A stretch of 64,000 nucleotides of DNA from Pedobacter jejuensis (GTDB lineage: Bacteria; Bacteroidota; Bacteroidia; Sphingobacteriales; Sphingobacteriaceae), in NCBI RefSeq assembly GCF_003725795.1, contig NZ_RBEE01000011.1, forward strand, positions 124,001 to 188,000, given 5' to 3'. The translations under genes and the position numbers were made by a program. Every line of letters starts with the position of its first letter. Positions within the stretch are counted from its first letter, which is position 1. The notes under the pieces are model-generated. The model was given only the letters and a program-made list of their open reading frames with translations. It did not search any database and had not been told where the DNA came from. Positions 45,033-54,075 of this stretch are shown in pieces.

Positions 45033-45294
45033 TTTTTATCTGATTGTTTAATGCTAATGTAACAAAAAGATAGCCAAAAGGTTTAAGATTTGACATTCAG
45101 TAGCAATCATTCCCTTATATAACTTTGGTATGACGATATGGGTTTTATGGAAGTTTTTAGTACAGGTTTAAGTGCCTAAACCTGATGGAAACGAGCATGA
45201 AGCGCAGCGAAATAAAGTGTACAGCAGGACAGGTCTAACCCAAGAATTGCTGGTTTTGATTTTCAAAAACCTCAACGTGTTATTTTAACTAAGT

Positions 45295-45371
45295 CGTCAT
45301 GCTGAATTTATTTCAGCATCTTAATAGAGAGCTAATTTATTATAAAGACCCTGTAATAAATTTACGGTGAA
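45295..45371. repeat. Double-hairpin dispersed element, diverged copy
   Basis: CGTCATGCTGAATTTATTTC ... then GACCCTGTAATAAATTTACGG. The first hairpin (GCTGAA/TTCAGC) is intact; the second (ACCCTG.A ...) has decayed. Related to 37587-37652. The rest of the gap 45033-45294 shows nothing further. Confidence 0.75.
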
Positions 45372-45391
45372 ACACTTTTAAAGTAAAAGGC

Positions 45392-45424
45392 AAAAAAAAA
45401 CGCCCCGATTAGATCGAGGCGTTT
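45392..45424 (-). terminator. Terminator of secDF
   Basis: AAACGCCTCGAT ... GGGGCGTTT hairpin followed on the minus strand by nine T, 21 bp past the stop. Confidence 0.85.
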
Positions 45425-45444
45425 AAATATGTTCTATAAAAATC

Positions 45445-48435
45445 TTAGTTTTTCTTCTCTGCAGAACTTCCCAAATCGATTACGATAGGAGTAGAGATGC
45501 ATAGTGATGAGTACGTACCAATAATACGACCAATTAACAATGCGAAGATAAACCCACGGATGCTATCGCCACCAAAGATGAAGATAACCAATAGCACGAA
45601 GAATACCGTTAGTGATGTTAAAATGGTACGACTTAATGTGCTGTTTAAAGCAAAGTTAATTAAGTTGTTACGTGCTTCGCCATGTAAATCTTCCTTGCCC
45701 GATTCTTTTAGTTTCTCACGAATACGGTCGAACACAACAACAGTTTCTGTCATGGTGTAACCCATTACCGTTAAAATTGCTGCAATAAAATCCTGACCAA
45801 TTTCTAATGAGAATGGCATAACACCATCTAAAATTGTGTAGAATGATAGTACCATAAGCACATCATGGAATAATGCAATTACTGCACCTAAACCATATTG
45901 CCATTTTTTGAAACGTACTACGATGTAAATAAACATGAACAAACATGATAATAACACTGCGTAGAAAGCACCATTAACAATATCACTAGCGATAATTGGA
46001 GTTACTTTTTGCGAGCTAACAATTTCATATTTAGAACCTGCTAAACCTTTATTTAAAGCATCTTCTACAACTTTGTCCGTTTTAGGATTTTGATCTTCAA
46101 TGTGGAACGTGGTTGTAATTTTTACCTGACTATCTTCGCCTGCAGTTTTCACTTCAGGTGTTTCGTTGCCAAAAACAGGATTTAATTTTACTTTTAAATC
46201 TTCTGTGTTAACGGCTTTGTCGAAATGAACCAAATAAGTTCTACCACCTTTAAAATCTACACCCAGGTTTAAACCACCGTTTTTAAAGTAGAATACAAAA
46301 CCTAAAACAATTATTACAGTAGAAATAACATAGTAAATTTTACGGCGACCAACAAAGTTGAAAGCCACATTTTTAAAGGCATTACGGGTAAAGTTGTTAT
46401 CAAAATTGATTTCAATTTTACGGTTCAGTAATGAATCAAAAACAACTCTCGAGATTGCAACAGCTGCAAATAATGATGATAGAATACCAATACATAATGT
46501 GGTTGCAAAACCTTGAACTGGTCCGCTACCGAAGAACCAAAGAATTGCTCCTAAGATAAATAAAGTAACATTTGAGTCGATAATTGAAGGCATTGCATGT
46601 TTAAAACCTTCTTTAATTGCAGTTGCAACATTCTTTCCTTGCGCAAGTTCTTCACGAATCCTTTCAAAAATTAGGATGTTCGCATCAACTGATAAACCAA
46701 TTACCAAAACGATACCAGCAATACCAGGTAAGGTTAATACTGCTCCAAGTGAAACCAATATCCCCATAATGAAGAATAAGTTTAACAATAAAGCAAAGTT
46801 AGCTACCCAACCAGCACGGTGGTAATACAGAGCCATAAAGACTAAGATTACGATAAATGCGATGATGAAAGATATTAAACCATCATGAATGGCTTGTGCA
46901 CCTAACGTAGGACCAACAATGTAGCTACCAGCAATACGAGCAGGAGCAGGCAATTTACCAGCCTTTAAAATGTTCGATAAATCTTTTGTATCTTCTTGCG
47001 TAAAGTTTCCTGAAATAGATGAAACACCATTTGGAATTTCTCCACCAACTCTTGGAGCTGTATAAACACTGTTATCTAAAACTACAGCGATAGATTTGTT
47101 ATCATTTTCATCGTTAACATTTCCTGCAGCCTGAGCAGTAATTTTTTTCCATTTTGCAGCGCCTTCGCTGGTCATGTACATGGTTACTTCAGGCTTGCCT
47201 TTTTGGTCAAAATCATTACGAGAATCGCTAATCGCGTCACCACCTAAATCTGGTTTACCATCAGCACTTGTAACTTTAATTGCATATAGTTCAAAAACCT
47301 TAGAGCCTTCCATAGGTTTTGCACTCCACATAAACTTCATTGTAGAAGGTATAGAAGCAGCTACTTCAGGCATTTTGAAGTATGCATTAACTTTAGCCGT
47401 ATCTTTTTGTGCAACCCAACCAACAACTGGTCCTGGGCGTAAAGCCGGCTGACCATTTTCTCCTTGATAAGTCGGAATGCTTAAAATTGAAAATAATGGG
47501 TTTGATTTTGCTACAGCAGCTTTTGCAGCCGTTGAGTCTTTTTTACCTAAACCAGCTAACTTGCCACCTTTAGTAGTATCAGTTGCTGACTTTTCTAAAC
47601 CTGCTAACTTTCCGCCTGTAGCCGGGGTAGCAGTTGTATCAGCTGATGCTGTAGTTGTAGGTTCTTTTAATGTAGAAGCCAAAGTTTTATTGATGTTTTC
47701 TAATAAAGAAACCACTTCTTGCACTTCGTAAACTTGCCAAAATTGTAATTCGGCAGAACCTTGCAATAATTTATAAACACGCTCTTTATCCTGCACACCC
47801 GGCATTTCAATCAAAATACGATTGCTGCCTTCTTGCTTTTGCATATTTGGACTAACAACACCAAAACCATCAATACGCGAACGCAAAATGATAAATGAAC
47901 GGTCGATAGCACTTGTTGCTTCTTTTTCTAAAAACGATTGAACCTCGCCATTACTAGCGCTCGATTTTAATTGAGTTGCATTATCCTGGTTAGAAAAGTA
48001 ATCTGCAAGTTTTACGCCTGGGCTTAGTTTTTCAAATTCATTAACAAACAATTTAATGTAATCTTTACCACCAGCGTTTAGTTGAACTTGAGCGTTCTGT
48101 AAAGCTTTGTTAAAATTAGCATCAGTTGTATTATCTGCTAAAGATTTAACCAATTCTGCTAACGATATTTCCATCGTTACATTCATTCCGCCTTTTAAAT
48201 CTAAGCCTAAATTAATTTCTTTAGATTTAACAGATTGATAAGTAAAACCCAAAAGAGGATAAACTTTCTCCGTACTCATCGAATCTAAATAAGCCTTCTC
48301 TTTGGCTAAATCACCTTTCGCATAGTTTTTTGCGTCTTTTTCTACACTGGATGCTACCAAAGTAAAAGAAAGTGCATACGCACAAACGATAGCTAATACT
48401 ATCGCTATAAACTTAATAAAACCTTTTCCTTGCAT
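45445..48435 (-). CDS. secDF: Protein translocase SecDF (fused SecD and SecF)
   Basis: 996 residues. The SecD half begins with helix 1 (~7-30) and the motif INLGLDLKGGMNV (75-86), later IPNGVSSISGNF and GLSVDANILIFERIREE. The SecF half has LNLGVDFKGGRTYLVHF and GYTMTETVVVFDRIREKL. Twelve membrane helices in total. It uses the proton motive force to finish protein export. Residues ~257-311 are a Thr/Ala/Lys-rich stretch with two GGKLAGL copies, inserted in the first periplasmic domain. YajC is encoded at 20443. Confidence 0.96.
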   Translation of the reverse strand: MQGKGFIKFIAIVLAIVCAYALSFTLVASSVEKDAKNYAKGDLAKEKAYLDSMSTEKVYPLLGFTYQSVKSKEINLGLDLKGGMNVTMEISLAELVKSLADNTTDANFNKALQNAQVQLNAGGKDYIKLFVNEFEKLSPGVKLADYFSNQDNATQLKSSASNGEVQSFLEKEATSAIDRSFIILRSRIDGFGVVSPNMQKQEGSNRILIEMPGVQDKERVYKLLQGSAELQFWQVYEVQEVVSLLENINKTLASTLKEPTTTASADTTATPATGGKLAGLEKSATDTTKGGKLAGLGKKDSTAAKAAVAKSNPLFSILSIPTYQGENGQPALRPGPVVGWVAQKDTAKVNAYFKMPEVAASIPSTMKFMWSAKPMEGSKVFELYAIKVTSADGKPDLGGDAISDSRNDFDQKGKPEVTMYMTSEGAAKWKKITAQAAGNVNDENDNKSIAVVLDNSVYTAPRVGGEIPNGVSSISGNFTQEDTKDLSNILKAGKLPAPARIAGSYIVGPTLGAQAIHDGLISFIIAFIVILVFMALYYHRAGWVANFALLLNLFFIMGILVSLGAVLTLPGIAGIVLVIGLSVDANILIFERIREELAQGKNVATAIKEGFKHAMPSIIDSNVTLFILGAILWFFGSGPVQGFATTLCIGILSSLFAAVAISRVVFDSLLNRKIEINFDNNFTRNAFKNVAFNFVGRRKIYYVISTVIIVLGFVFYFKNGGLNLGVDFKGGRTYLVHFDKAVNTEDLKVKLNPVFGNETPEVKTAGEDSQVKITTTFHIEDQNPKTDKVVEDALNKGLAGSKYEIVSSQKVTPIIASDIVNGAFYAVLLSCLFMFIYIVVRFKKWQYGLGAVIALFHDVLMVLSFYTILDGVMPFSLEIGQDFIAAILTVMGYTMTETVVVFDRIREKLKESGKEDLHGEARNNLINFALNSTLSRTILTSLTVFFVLLVIFIFGGDSIRGFIFALLIGRIIGTYSSLCISTPIVIDLGSSAEKKN

Positions 48436-48604
48436 TGTTTGTTTAAAATAATTTGTCTTTCGCTGTTTTTTAACAAGTCGGCAAATCTAATTAAATTTTT
48501 AAATTATAGAACCCCTTAATTGATAATTTATTAACATAAATTTTTACGGGGCAATAAAGCCACTTTTGTTACGCAGAACTTATTGAAGCTTTTGATTTTG
48601 AAGC

Positions 48605-48725
48605 TGAAATTTATTTGGAAAGCAATTGCAGCAGCTTTTTGCTTTGGTTCGGTCCCGCTAATGTTCCTGCCGATGAAAAATCGGCATCTACGAATATCGG
48701 GTTTAGATGGCACGAGAAGGGTAGC
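48605..48725. repeat. Dispersed repeat with GCCGATGAAAAATCGGC palindrome, copy 1
   Basis: TTATTTGGAAAGCAATTGCAG, GGTTCGGTCCCGCTAATG, CCTGCCGATGAAAAATCGGC and ATATCGGGTTTAG in order (from 48611). Copy 2 lies 222 bp further; an inverted copy is at 27640-27735. Confidence 0.9.
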
Positions 48726-48826
48726 TATTAAATTGTAAATTGCTTAATCTACTATTAATGGAGGATGTATTGAGGATGTTTAGTTACTATAACAGTTTAG
48801 TAGTATTGTTATAGCAGGTGACTTAT

Positions 48827-48940
48827 TTGGAAAGCAATTGCAGTAGCTTTTGGGTTTGGTTCGGTCCCGCTAATGTTCCTGCCGATGAAAAATCGGCATC
48901 CACGAATATCGGGTTTAGGTGGCACGGATAGGATAAAGAT
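48827..48940. repeat. Dispersed repeat with GCCGATGAAAAATCGGC palindrome, copy 2
   Basis: Same order of segments as copy 1 with a few substitutions (GCAGTAGCTTTTGG, GGCATCCACG). Between this and folA (to 49067) there is an iteration of YCTCTGTRAA-type sequence of the dispersed CTGTG family. Confidence 0.9.
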
Positions 48941-49067
48941 TTTCGGCTGAGCGCAATTATCACCGCTATTGACAATTGCTTTAGCTAATCATAGTTTCTT
49001 TTTGTCCTCTGTAAATTCTTTTTATCCTCTGTGAAAATCTCTTTTTCTCTGTGGTTAATAAAAAAAG

Positions 49068-49571
49068 TTACTTTCTTTTCAAAACCTCAAAAGTATAATC
49101 GTATTTATTCTTTTCATCAGCTTGATGTGGCTCAGAACTAATCGTTTCCCATTCATTTCTATCTATTGCAGGGAAGAAAGTATCCGCATCAAAAGTATGG
49201 TGGATAGTTGTCAAATAAAGTATATCCGTTTTCGGTAAAGCCTGGCGATAAATCTCTGCACCGCCAACAATGAATACTGGTTTTTCTTCACTTTTGGTTA
49301 TTTCCAAAGCTTCATCTAAGCTATTTACTATTTCTACGCCATCAATGTGCAATGAGGTATCTCTTGTAATTACGATATTTCTGCGGTTTGGCAAAGGTTT
49401 GCCAACAGAATCAAACGTCTTACGACCCATAATAACGGTATGCCCAGAAGTGGTTTGTTTAAAAAACTTTAAATCAGCAGGCATATGCCATAAAAGTTGG
49501 TTGTTTTTACCAATGGCGAAGTTTTCGCCTACGGCAACGGCTATAGAGATAGATTTTTGTTCATTAGTCAT
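49068..49571 (-). CDS. folA: Dihydrofolate reductase
   Basis: 167 residues. It begins ISIAVAVGENFAIGKNNQLLWHMPADLKFFK, shown here by its key segments IGKNNQLLWHMPADLKFF (with the catalytic acidic residue in MPADLK), then GRKTFDSVGKPLPNRRNIV and FIVGGAEIYRQALP for NADPH binding. It regenerates tetrahydrofolate used by thymidylate synthase, encoded two genes upstream (minus strand order: thyA, four-helix protein, folA). Confidence 0.94.
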   Translation of the reverse strand: MTNEQKSISIAVAVGENFAIGKNNQLLWHMPADLKFFKQTTSGHTVIMGRKTFDSVGKPLPNRRNIVITRDTSLHIDGVEIVNSLDEALEITKSEEKPVFIVGGAEIYRQALPKTDILYLTTIHHTFDADTFFPAIDRNEWETISSEPHQADEKNKYDYTFEVLKRK

Positions 49572-49660
49572 TAGTCATTCGTTAATTAGTCATTGGACAT
49601 TAGTTCATTAGTTTGCAGGGATTTTAAACATAGTGCAAAATTAACTTGTAATTACTTCGG

Positions 49661-50032
49661 TTATTGTATTTCGGGCTTGTTTCCGATATATTTAATATAT
49701 GCATTCAATTTTAAGTGAATAGTTTGCAAGTCCAAATAAAGCACTTGATAAATCTCGTCTGAGATGAGTTTTCGATTTTTTGATTTCCTTAAAAAAGATT
49801 TCACCTCTAAAATTGAGCCTCGGCTGTAATAACAAAAGTTCTTATTTTCTTTGAAATGATAGCGGCCATATCCCTCAGCAATATTTGCGCTAATTGAATC
49901 GGCAGCTCTGCATAATTGTTTTCCGATGGTATCTTTCGAAAAATAATCCCAAGTAATTACAATGTTCCATATCTTATCTGAAATTACTTCAGAAAGATTA
50001 TAAACTTCTAAGTCTTCTAATTTATAATTCAT
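49661..50032 (-). CDS. Four-helix-bundle protein (23S rRNA intervening-sequence family)
   Basis: 123 residues. The pattern LEVYNLSEVISDKIWNIV, then QLCRAADSISANIAEGYGR and LEVKSFLRKS is diagnostic. The family was first seen encoded in rRNA intervening sequences and is scattered widely; function is unclear and it is often near repeats. Here it lies between thyA and folA, flanked on both sides by AATGACTAAT-type simple repeats, which suggests an insertion. Confidence 0.9.
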   Translation of the reverse strand: MNYKLEDLEVYNLSEVISDKIWNIVITWDYFSKDTIGKQLCRAADSISANIAEGYGRYHFKENKNFCYYSRGSILEVKSFLRKSKNRKLISDEIYQVLYLDLQTIHLKLNAYIKYIGNKPEIQ

Positions 50033-50124
50033 GTTTTTATTTTTTAAAATGAATTATAAGGATGATTTTTCTTAAGTTTTATTAGACACCCAAACAAATG
50101 ACTAATGAACAAATGACCAATGAA

Positions 50125-50946
50125 CTACACCGCCACTACACCCTTAATATGTGGATGCGCCTCATAATTCTCCAAAGTAAAATCTTCAAACTTAAAATCG
50201 AAAATGCTTTTCACATCAGGATTAATTTTCATTGTAGGCAACGGTTTTGGCGCTCTACTTAATTGAAGATTGGCTTGCTCAATGTGGTTGTTATACAAAT
50301 GCGCATCACCTAAAGTATGAACAAAATCTCCGGCTTGTAAGTCACAAACCTGTGCCACCATCATCGTTAACAAAGCGTATGATGCAATATTGAATGGTAC
50401 GCCTAAGAAAATATCAGCACTGCGCTGATACAATTGTAAACTAAGTGTGCCTTTTGTTTCACCCTTTAGGGGGTTAGCGGGTGCAACATAAAACTGGAAA
50501 AAAGCATGGCAAGGTGGTAAAGCCATATTTTCAATTTCAGCAACATTCCATGCAGAAACAATAATTCTACGCGAATCTGGATTATTTTTTATCGTATTGA
50601 TGATATTGGTAATCTGGTCGATATGTTTACCATCAGGTGTTGGCCAACTTCTCCACTGCGAACCATAAACAGGACCTAAATCTCCATTTTCATCTGCCCA
50701 TTCATCCCAAATACGTACACCATTATCTTTTAAGTATTTGATATTGGTATCGCCTGTTAAAAACCAAATTAATTCGTGAATGATTGATTTTAAATGCAGT
50801 TTTTTAGTTGTAACCATCGGGAAGCCTTCCTGCAAATTAAATCGCATTTGGTGACCAAAAACACTAATGGTTCCGGTGCCGGTACGGTCATGTTTTTGTG
50901 CGCCATTATCCAGCACATGCTGCATTAAATCTAAATATTGTTTCAT
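50125..50946 (-). CDS. thyA: Thymidylate synthase
   Basis: 273 residues from ATG 50946 ([18 protein letters not shown]), the standard start; the open frame upstream (57 codons) is not family-like. Catalytic Cys is in [12 protein letters not shown]; further segments are [11 protein letters not shown] and [20 protein letters not shown]. It methylates dUMP to dTMP. Compared with E. coli ThyA there is an extra ~10-residue loop [10 protein letters not shown] right after FYVA. Divergent from ispE. Confidence 0.95.
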   Translation of the reverse strand: MKQYLDLMQHVLDNGAQKHDRTGTGTISVFGHQMRFNLQEGFPMVTTKKLHLKSIIHELIWFLTGDTNIKYLKDNGVRIWDEWADENGDLGPVYGSQWRSWPTPDGKHIDQITNIINTIKNNPDSRRIIVSAWNVAEIENMALPPCHAFFQFYVAPANPLKGETKGTLSLQLYQRSADIFLGVPFNIASYALLTMMVAQVCDLQAGDFVHTLGDAHLYNNHIEQANLQLSRAPKPLPTMKINPDVKSIFDFKFEDFTLENYEAHPHIKGVVAV

Positions 50947-51073
50947 ATACCCCAAACCCCTGATGGGGATTTTAATCTTGAATAAATTATCAATTACAAA
51001 TATGTAAAAAATCTTAATCCCGAAATCTTTTAGTTTTCTACATTGATGGATTTTTAAACAAGCCTGACTTTTG

Positions 51074-51081
51074 TATGTTTG
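51074..51081 (+). promoter_or_regulatory. Minus-7 box of the ispE promoter
   Basis: TATGTTTG matches TAnnTTTG, 63 bp before the ispE start; between them lies a CTCAAATCTCAAATCTCAAATC iteration (first 20 bases: CTCAAATCTCAAATCTCAAA). Confidence 0.45.
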
Positions 51082-51143
51082 CATCAGAACAATATTTGAC
51101 TTTGAGGTAAATCTCAAATCTCAAATCTCAAATCTCAATCTGC

Positions 51144-51947
51144 ATGTTATCTTTTCCAAACGCAAAAATAAATCTGGGTTTAAACATTACCGAAAAAAGG
51201 GCGGATGGCTATCACAACCTCGAAACTGTTTTTTATCCAATAAATATAAAAGATGCTGTAGAAATTACAGATAACGAACATACATCTTGCAAAATTCATG
51301 GTATTGATATTCCTGGAGATGCGAATGATAATCTCTGTTTAAAAGCTTATCACCTCATCAAAGCTGATTTTGATATTCCATCGCAACAAATAAATCTTTT
51401 GAAAAATATTCCGGTAGGTGCTGGTTTGGGTGGTGGCTCTGCAGATTGCGCTTTTGTAATTAAACTGATTAATGAAAAATTCAATTTGGGTTTATCGGTA
51501 GATGAAATGGAAAATTATGCTCGTCAGCTAGGTGCGGATTGTGCTTTTTTTATCGAAAACAAGCCAGTTTATGCTTTCAATAAAGGCGATGAGTTCGAAA
51601 AATGTGAAGTAGATTTGTCAGCCTGGTTTAAAGTTTTGGTGAAACCACCTTTACATGTCAGCACAGCTGACGCATACGCTTTGGTAAAACCTAAAAAGCC
51701 TTTGCAATCGTTAAAAGAAATCATACATTTGTCGCCAACAACATGGAAAAATAAGGTTATCAACGATTTCGAAATTTCGGTTTTCGCAAAATATCCCCAA
51801 ATTCATCAAATAAAAACCAATTTATACGATGCAGGCGCAACATTCGCTTTAATGAGTGGTAGCGGTTCGTCGGTTTTTGCAATTTTTAACGAACCCGTTA
51901 AACTGCCCGAACTGGAAAAAGACAATTTAGTTTATTATAATATTTAA
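51144..51947 (+). CDS. ispE: 4-diphosphocytidyl-2-C-methyl-D-erythritol kinase
   Basis: 267 residues, GHMP kinase. Motif 1 is SFPNAKINLGLNIT (Lys in AKINL), the ATP loop PVGAGLGGGSADCAF and motif 3 ALMSGSGSSVFAIF. It phosphorylates CDP-methylerythritol in the non-mevalonate isoprenoid pathway. Confidence 0.95.
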   Translation: MLSFPNAKINLGLNITEKRADGYHNLETVFYPINIKDAVEITDNEHTSCKIHGIDIPGDANDNLCLKAYHLIKADFDIPSQQINLLKNIPVGAGLGGGSADCAFVIKLINEKFNLGLSVDEMENYARQLGADCAFFIENKPVYAFNKGDEFEKCEVDLSAWFKVLVKPPLHVSTADAYALVKPKKPLQSLKEIIHLSPTTWKNKVINDFEISVFAKYPQIHQIKTNLYDAGATFALMSGSGSSVFAIFNEPVKLPELEKDNLVYYNI

Positions 51948-52026
51948 AAGAGCTGAAAGGTAAAAGCTGAAAGACTAAAGCAAAATGCGTCTTGATATTG
52001 GATACTGAATAATCGTGAATAACAAA

Positions 52027-52446
52027 ATGAACATAAATCTCATCCGCAAAAGCGGAAAATTTAATTTTGAGGCAGTAAATGAAAGTGGCTTTACTGTAGA
52101 ATTGGATGCTAAAGCTGCTATTGGAGGCGAAGGTAAAGGTTTCAGGCCAATGGAGATGCTTTTGGTAGGTCTTGGTGGTTGTAGTGGCATTGATATGGTT
52201 AATGTTTTAACGAAACAAAAAGAACCTTTAGATGATATTAAAATAGCCATTAATGCCACACGAAAAGACGAAGAGATGCCACCAATTTTCGATGAAATTG
52301 AAATTCATTTCGATTTATTTGGCGATTTAAGCGCTGCAAAAGTAGAACGTGCTTTAGCCATGACTTTCGATAAATATTGCTCTGTTTCGAACATCTTAGG
52401 CCGCTCTGCGAAAATAAACTTTACATACAAAATAAATAAGGTTTAA
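52027..52446 (+). CDS. OsmC family protein
   Basis: 139 residues from ATG 52027 (a GTG four codons upstream is in frame). OsmC/Ohr fold: FRPMEMLLVGLGGCSGIDMV carries the first cysteine, and DKYCSVSNILGRSA the second; the two form the redox-active pair. Such proteins reduce organic peroxides or have an unknown role. Between ispE and metZ, same strand. Confidence 0.88.
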   Translation: MNINLIRKSGKFNFEAVNESGFTVELDAKAAIGGEGKGFRPMEMLLVGLGGCSGIDMVNVLTKQKEPLDDIKIAINATRKDEEMPPIFDEIEIHFDLFGDLSAAKVERALAMTFDKYCSVSNILGRSAKINFTYKINKV

Positions 52447-52516
52447 GGTAAAAGGTTTTAGGCTTAAGGTCTCGAATCTCATATCACAAATCTCAATACT
52501 CATATCACAAAACAAA

Positions 52517-53686
52517 ATGAAATCCGAAAATTTTGAAACCATAGCGATACGAACTCAAACCGAACGCAGTTCGCACAAAGAACATTCTGCGCCAATTTAC
52601 TTAACATCGAGCTATAAATTTGATGATGCCGAAGAAATGCGGGCTTTATTTGCAAATGAAAAGGAGGGTAACGTTTACAGTCGCTATTCAAACCCAAACA
52701 CATCAGAATTTATAGAAAAAATGTGTCTTTTAGAAGGTGCTGAAGATGGTTTCGCAACAGCAACTGGTATGGCCGCTATTTTTACTACGTTTGGTGCTTT
52801 CTTAAAAAGCGGCGACCATATTATTTCTAGCCGCTCCGTTTTTGGTTCTACACACCAGTTGTTAACCAATGTTTTCTCTAAATGGGGTGTAACTTTCGAT
52901 TATGCCGATTTAGACAAACCTGAAGATTGGGAAGGTCTGATTAAGCCAAATACAAAAATGATTTTTGTAGAAACGCCGTCAAATCCTGGTATTGATATTA
53001 TCGATTTGCAATTTTTGGGCGATTTGGCGAAAAAATACAATCAACTTTTAGTAGTTGATAACTGTTTTGCTACACCTTATTTACAGCAGCCGATTAAGTT
53101 AGGTGCTCATATTTCTATTCATTCGGCAACAAAATATATCGACGGACAAGGGCGTGTTTTGGGTGGCGTAATTTTAGGCACCAAAGAATTAATTACAGAA
53201 GTGATAGGTTTTGCCCGCCACAGTGGTCCTGCTTTATCGCCCTTCAATGCCTGGATTTTATCTAAAAGTTTAGAAACCTTGGCCGTTCGCATGGACCGCC
53301 ATTGCGAAAACGCATTAAAAGTAGCCGAATATCTTGAAAGACACCCTAAAATTAAGTTGGTAAAATACCCTTTCCTACCATCGCACCCACAATATGAAAT
53401 TGCCAAAAAGCAAATGAAACAAGGTGGTGGTGTTGTTACTATTGTTGTTGATGGCGGTGTTCAAGGCGCCAGCAAATTTATGGATGGATTGAAAATGTTT
53501 TCCATTTCGGCAAATCTTGCAGATACACGCTCCATTGCAACGCATCCAGCTACCAGCACGCACAGCAAATTAACAGAAGAAGAACGAAATATAGTGGGTA
53601 TAGAACAAGGCTCCGTTCGCTTATCAATCGGGCTAGAACATATTAATGATATTCTTGCAGACATTGAGCAGGCGTTAACTTCATAG
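52517..53686 (+). CDS. metZ: O-succinylhomoserine sulfhydrylase / trans-sulfuration PLP enzyme
   Basis: 389 residues, Cys/Met-metabolism PLP family. PLP lysine is Lys-206 in SATKYIDGQGRVLGG, a spelling typical of MetZ. Other segments are YSRYSNPNTSEFIEKM, SSRSVFGSTHQLLTNVF, FVETPSNPGIDI and TRSIATHPATSTHSK. It probably forms homocysteine directly from an activated homoserine and sulfide; cystathionine synthase activity is the alternative. Followed by a strong terminator. Confidence 0.88.
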   Translation: MKSENFETIAIRTQTERSSHKEHSAPIYLTSSYKFDDAEEMRALFANEKEGNVYSRYSNPNTSEFIEKMCLLEGAEDGFATATGMAAIFTTFGAFLKSGDHIISSRSVFGSTHQLLTNVFSKWGVTFDYADLDKPEDWEGLIKPNTKMIFVETPSNPGIDIIDLQFLGDLAKKYNQLLVVDNCFATPYLQQPIKLGAHISIHSATKYIDGQGRVLGGVILGTKELITEVIGFARHSGPALSPFNAWILSKSLETLAVRMDRHCENALKVAEYLERHPKIKLVKYPFLPSHPQYEIAKKQMKQGGGVVTIVVDGGVQGASKFMDGLKMFSISANLADTRSIATHPATSTHSKLTEEERNIVGIEQGSVRLSIGLEHINDILADIEQALTS

Positions 53687-53707
53687 CCTTCAGAAGGAGG
53701 AACTACA

Positions 53708-53751
53708 AGCGAGATAGGGAACCAGGTGTTTTTTCTATCTCGCTTTTTTTT
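53708..53751 (+). terminator. Terminator of metZ
   Basis: AGCGAGATAG ... CTATCTCGCT hairpin followed by TTTTTTT, 22 bp after the stop. Confidence 0.85.
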
Positions 53752-53769
53752 ATCTCTACTTTTCCATCT

Positions 53770-54030
53770 AAACTTTAATGCGTTAGTACACTTTAATCTT
53801 AAAATCCTATAATCCTGCAAATCCTAGCTATTATTTATACTTGCATCAATATCTTAGAAATTTAGAACGGTAGTGCACTTTAATCTTAAAATCCTATAAT
53901 CCTCAAATCTTAGCCATTACTTACTCTTGCATCTATATCTCAGAAATTTAGAACGGTATTGCACATTAATCTTAAAATCCTATAATCCTGAAAATCCTAG
54001 CCATTACTTACCCTACATCAATACCTACAT
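53770..54030. repeat. Tandem array, ~87-bp period, three copies
   Basis: CACTTTAATCTTAAAATCCT recurs at 53789 and 53876, with CACATTAATC at 53962 (periods 87 and 86). Each unit continues ATAATCCTG-AAATCCTAGCC and TTTAGAACGGTA. It is related to other AATCCT-rich DNA at 22475-23095, 55165-55200, 55310-55340 and 55830-55870. Confidence 0.9.
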
Positions 54031-54043
54031 GCCAAACACAGCT

Positions 54044-54051
54044 TAAATTTG
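54044..54051 (+). promoter_or_regulatory. Minus-7 box of the pirin promoter
   Basis: TAAATTTG matches TAnnTTTG, 25 bp before ATG 54076. It overlaps an in-frame TTG (54049), arguing against that start. An AAGGAAA stretch precedes the ATG. Confidence 0.5.
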
Positions 54052-54075
54052 TATCATAAACAAGAAAGGAAATTT

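Noticed and set aside
50947-51117. 57-codon N-terminal extension of thyA
   Set aside because: Not family-like; the standard ThyA start MKQYLDLMQ is at 50946, and the extension overlaps the ispE promoter region.
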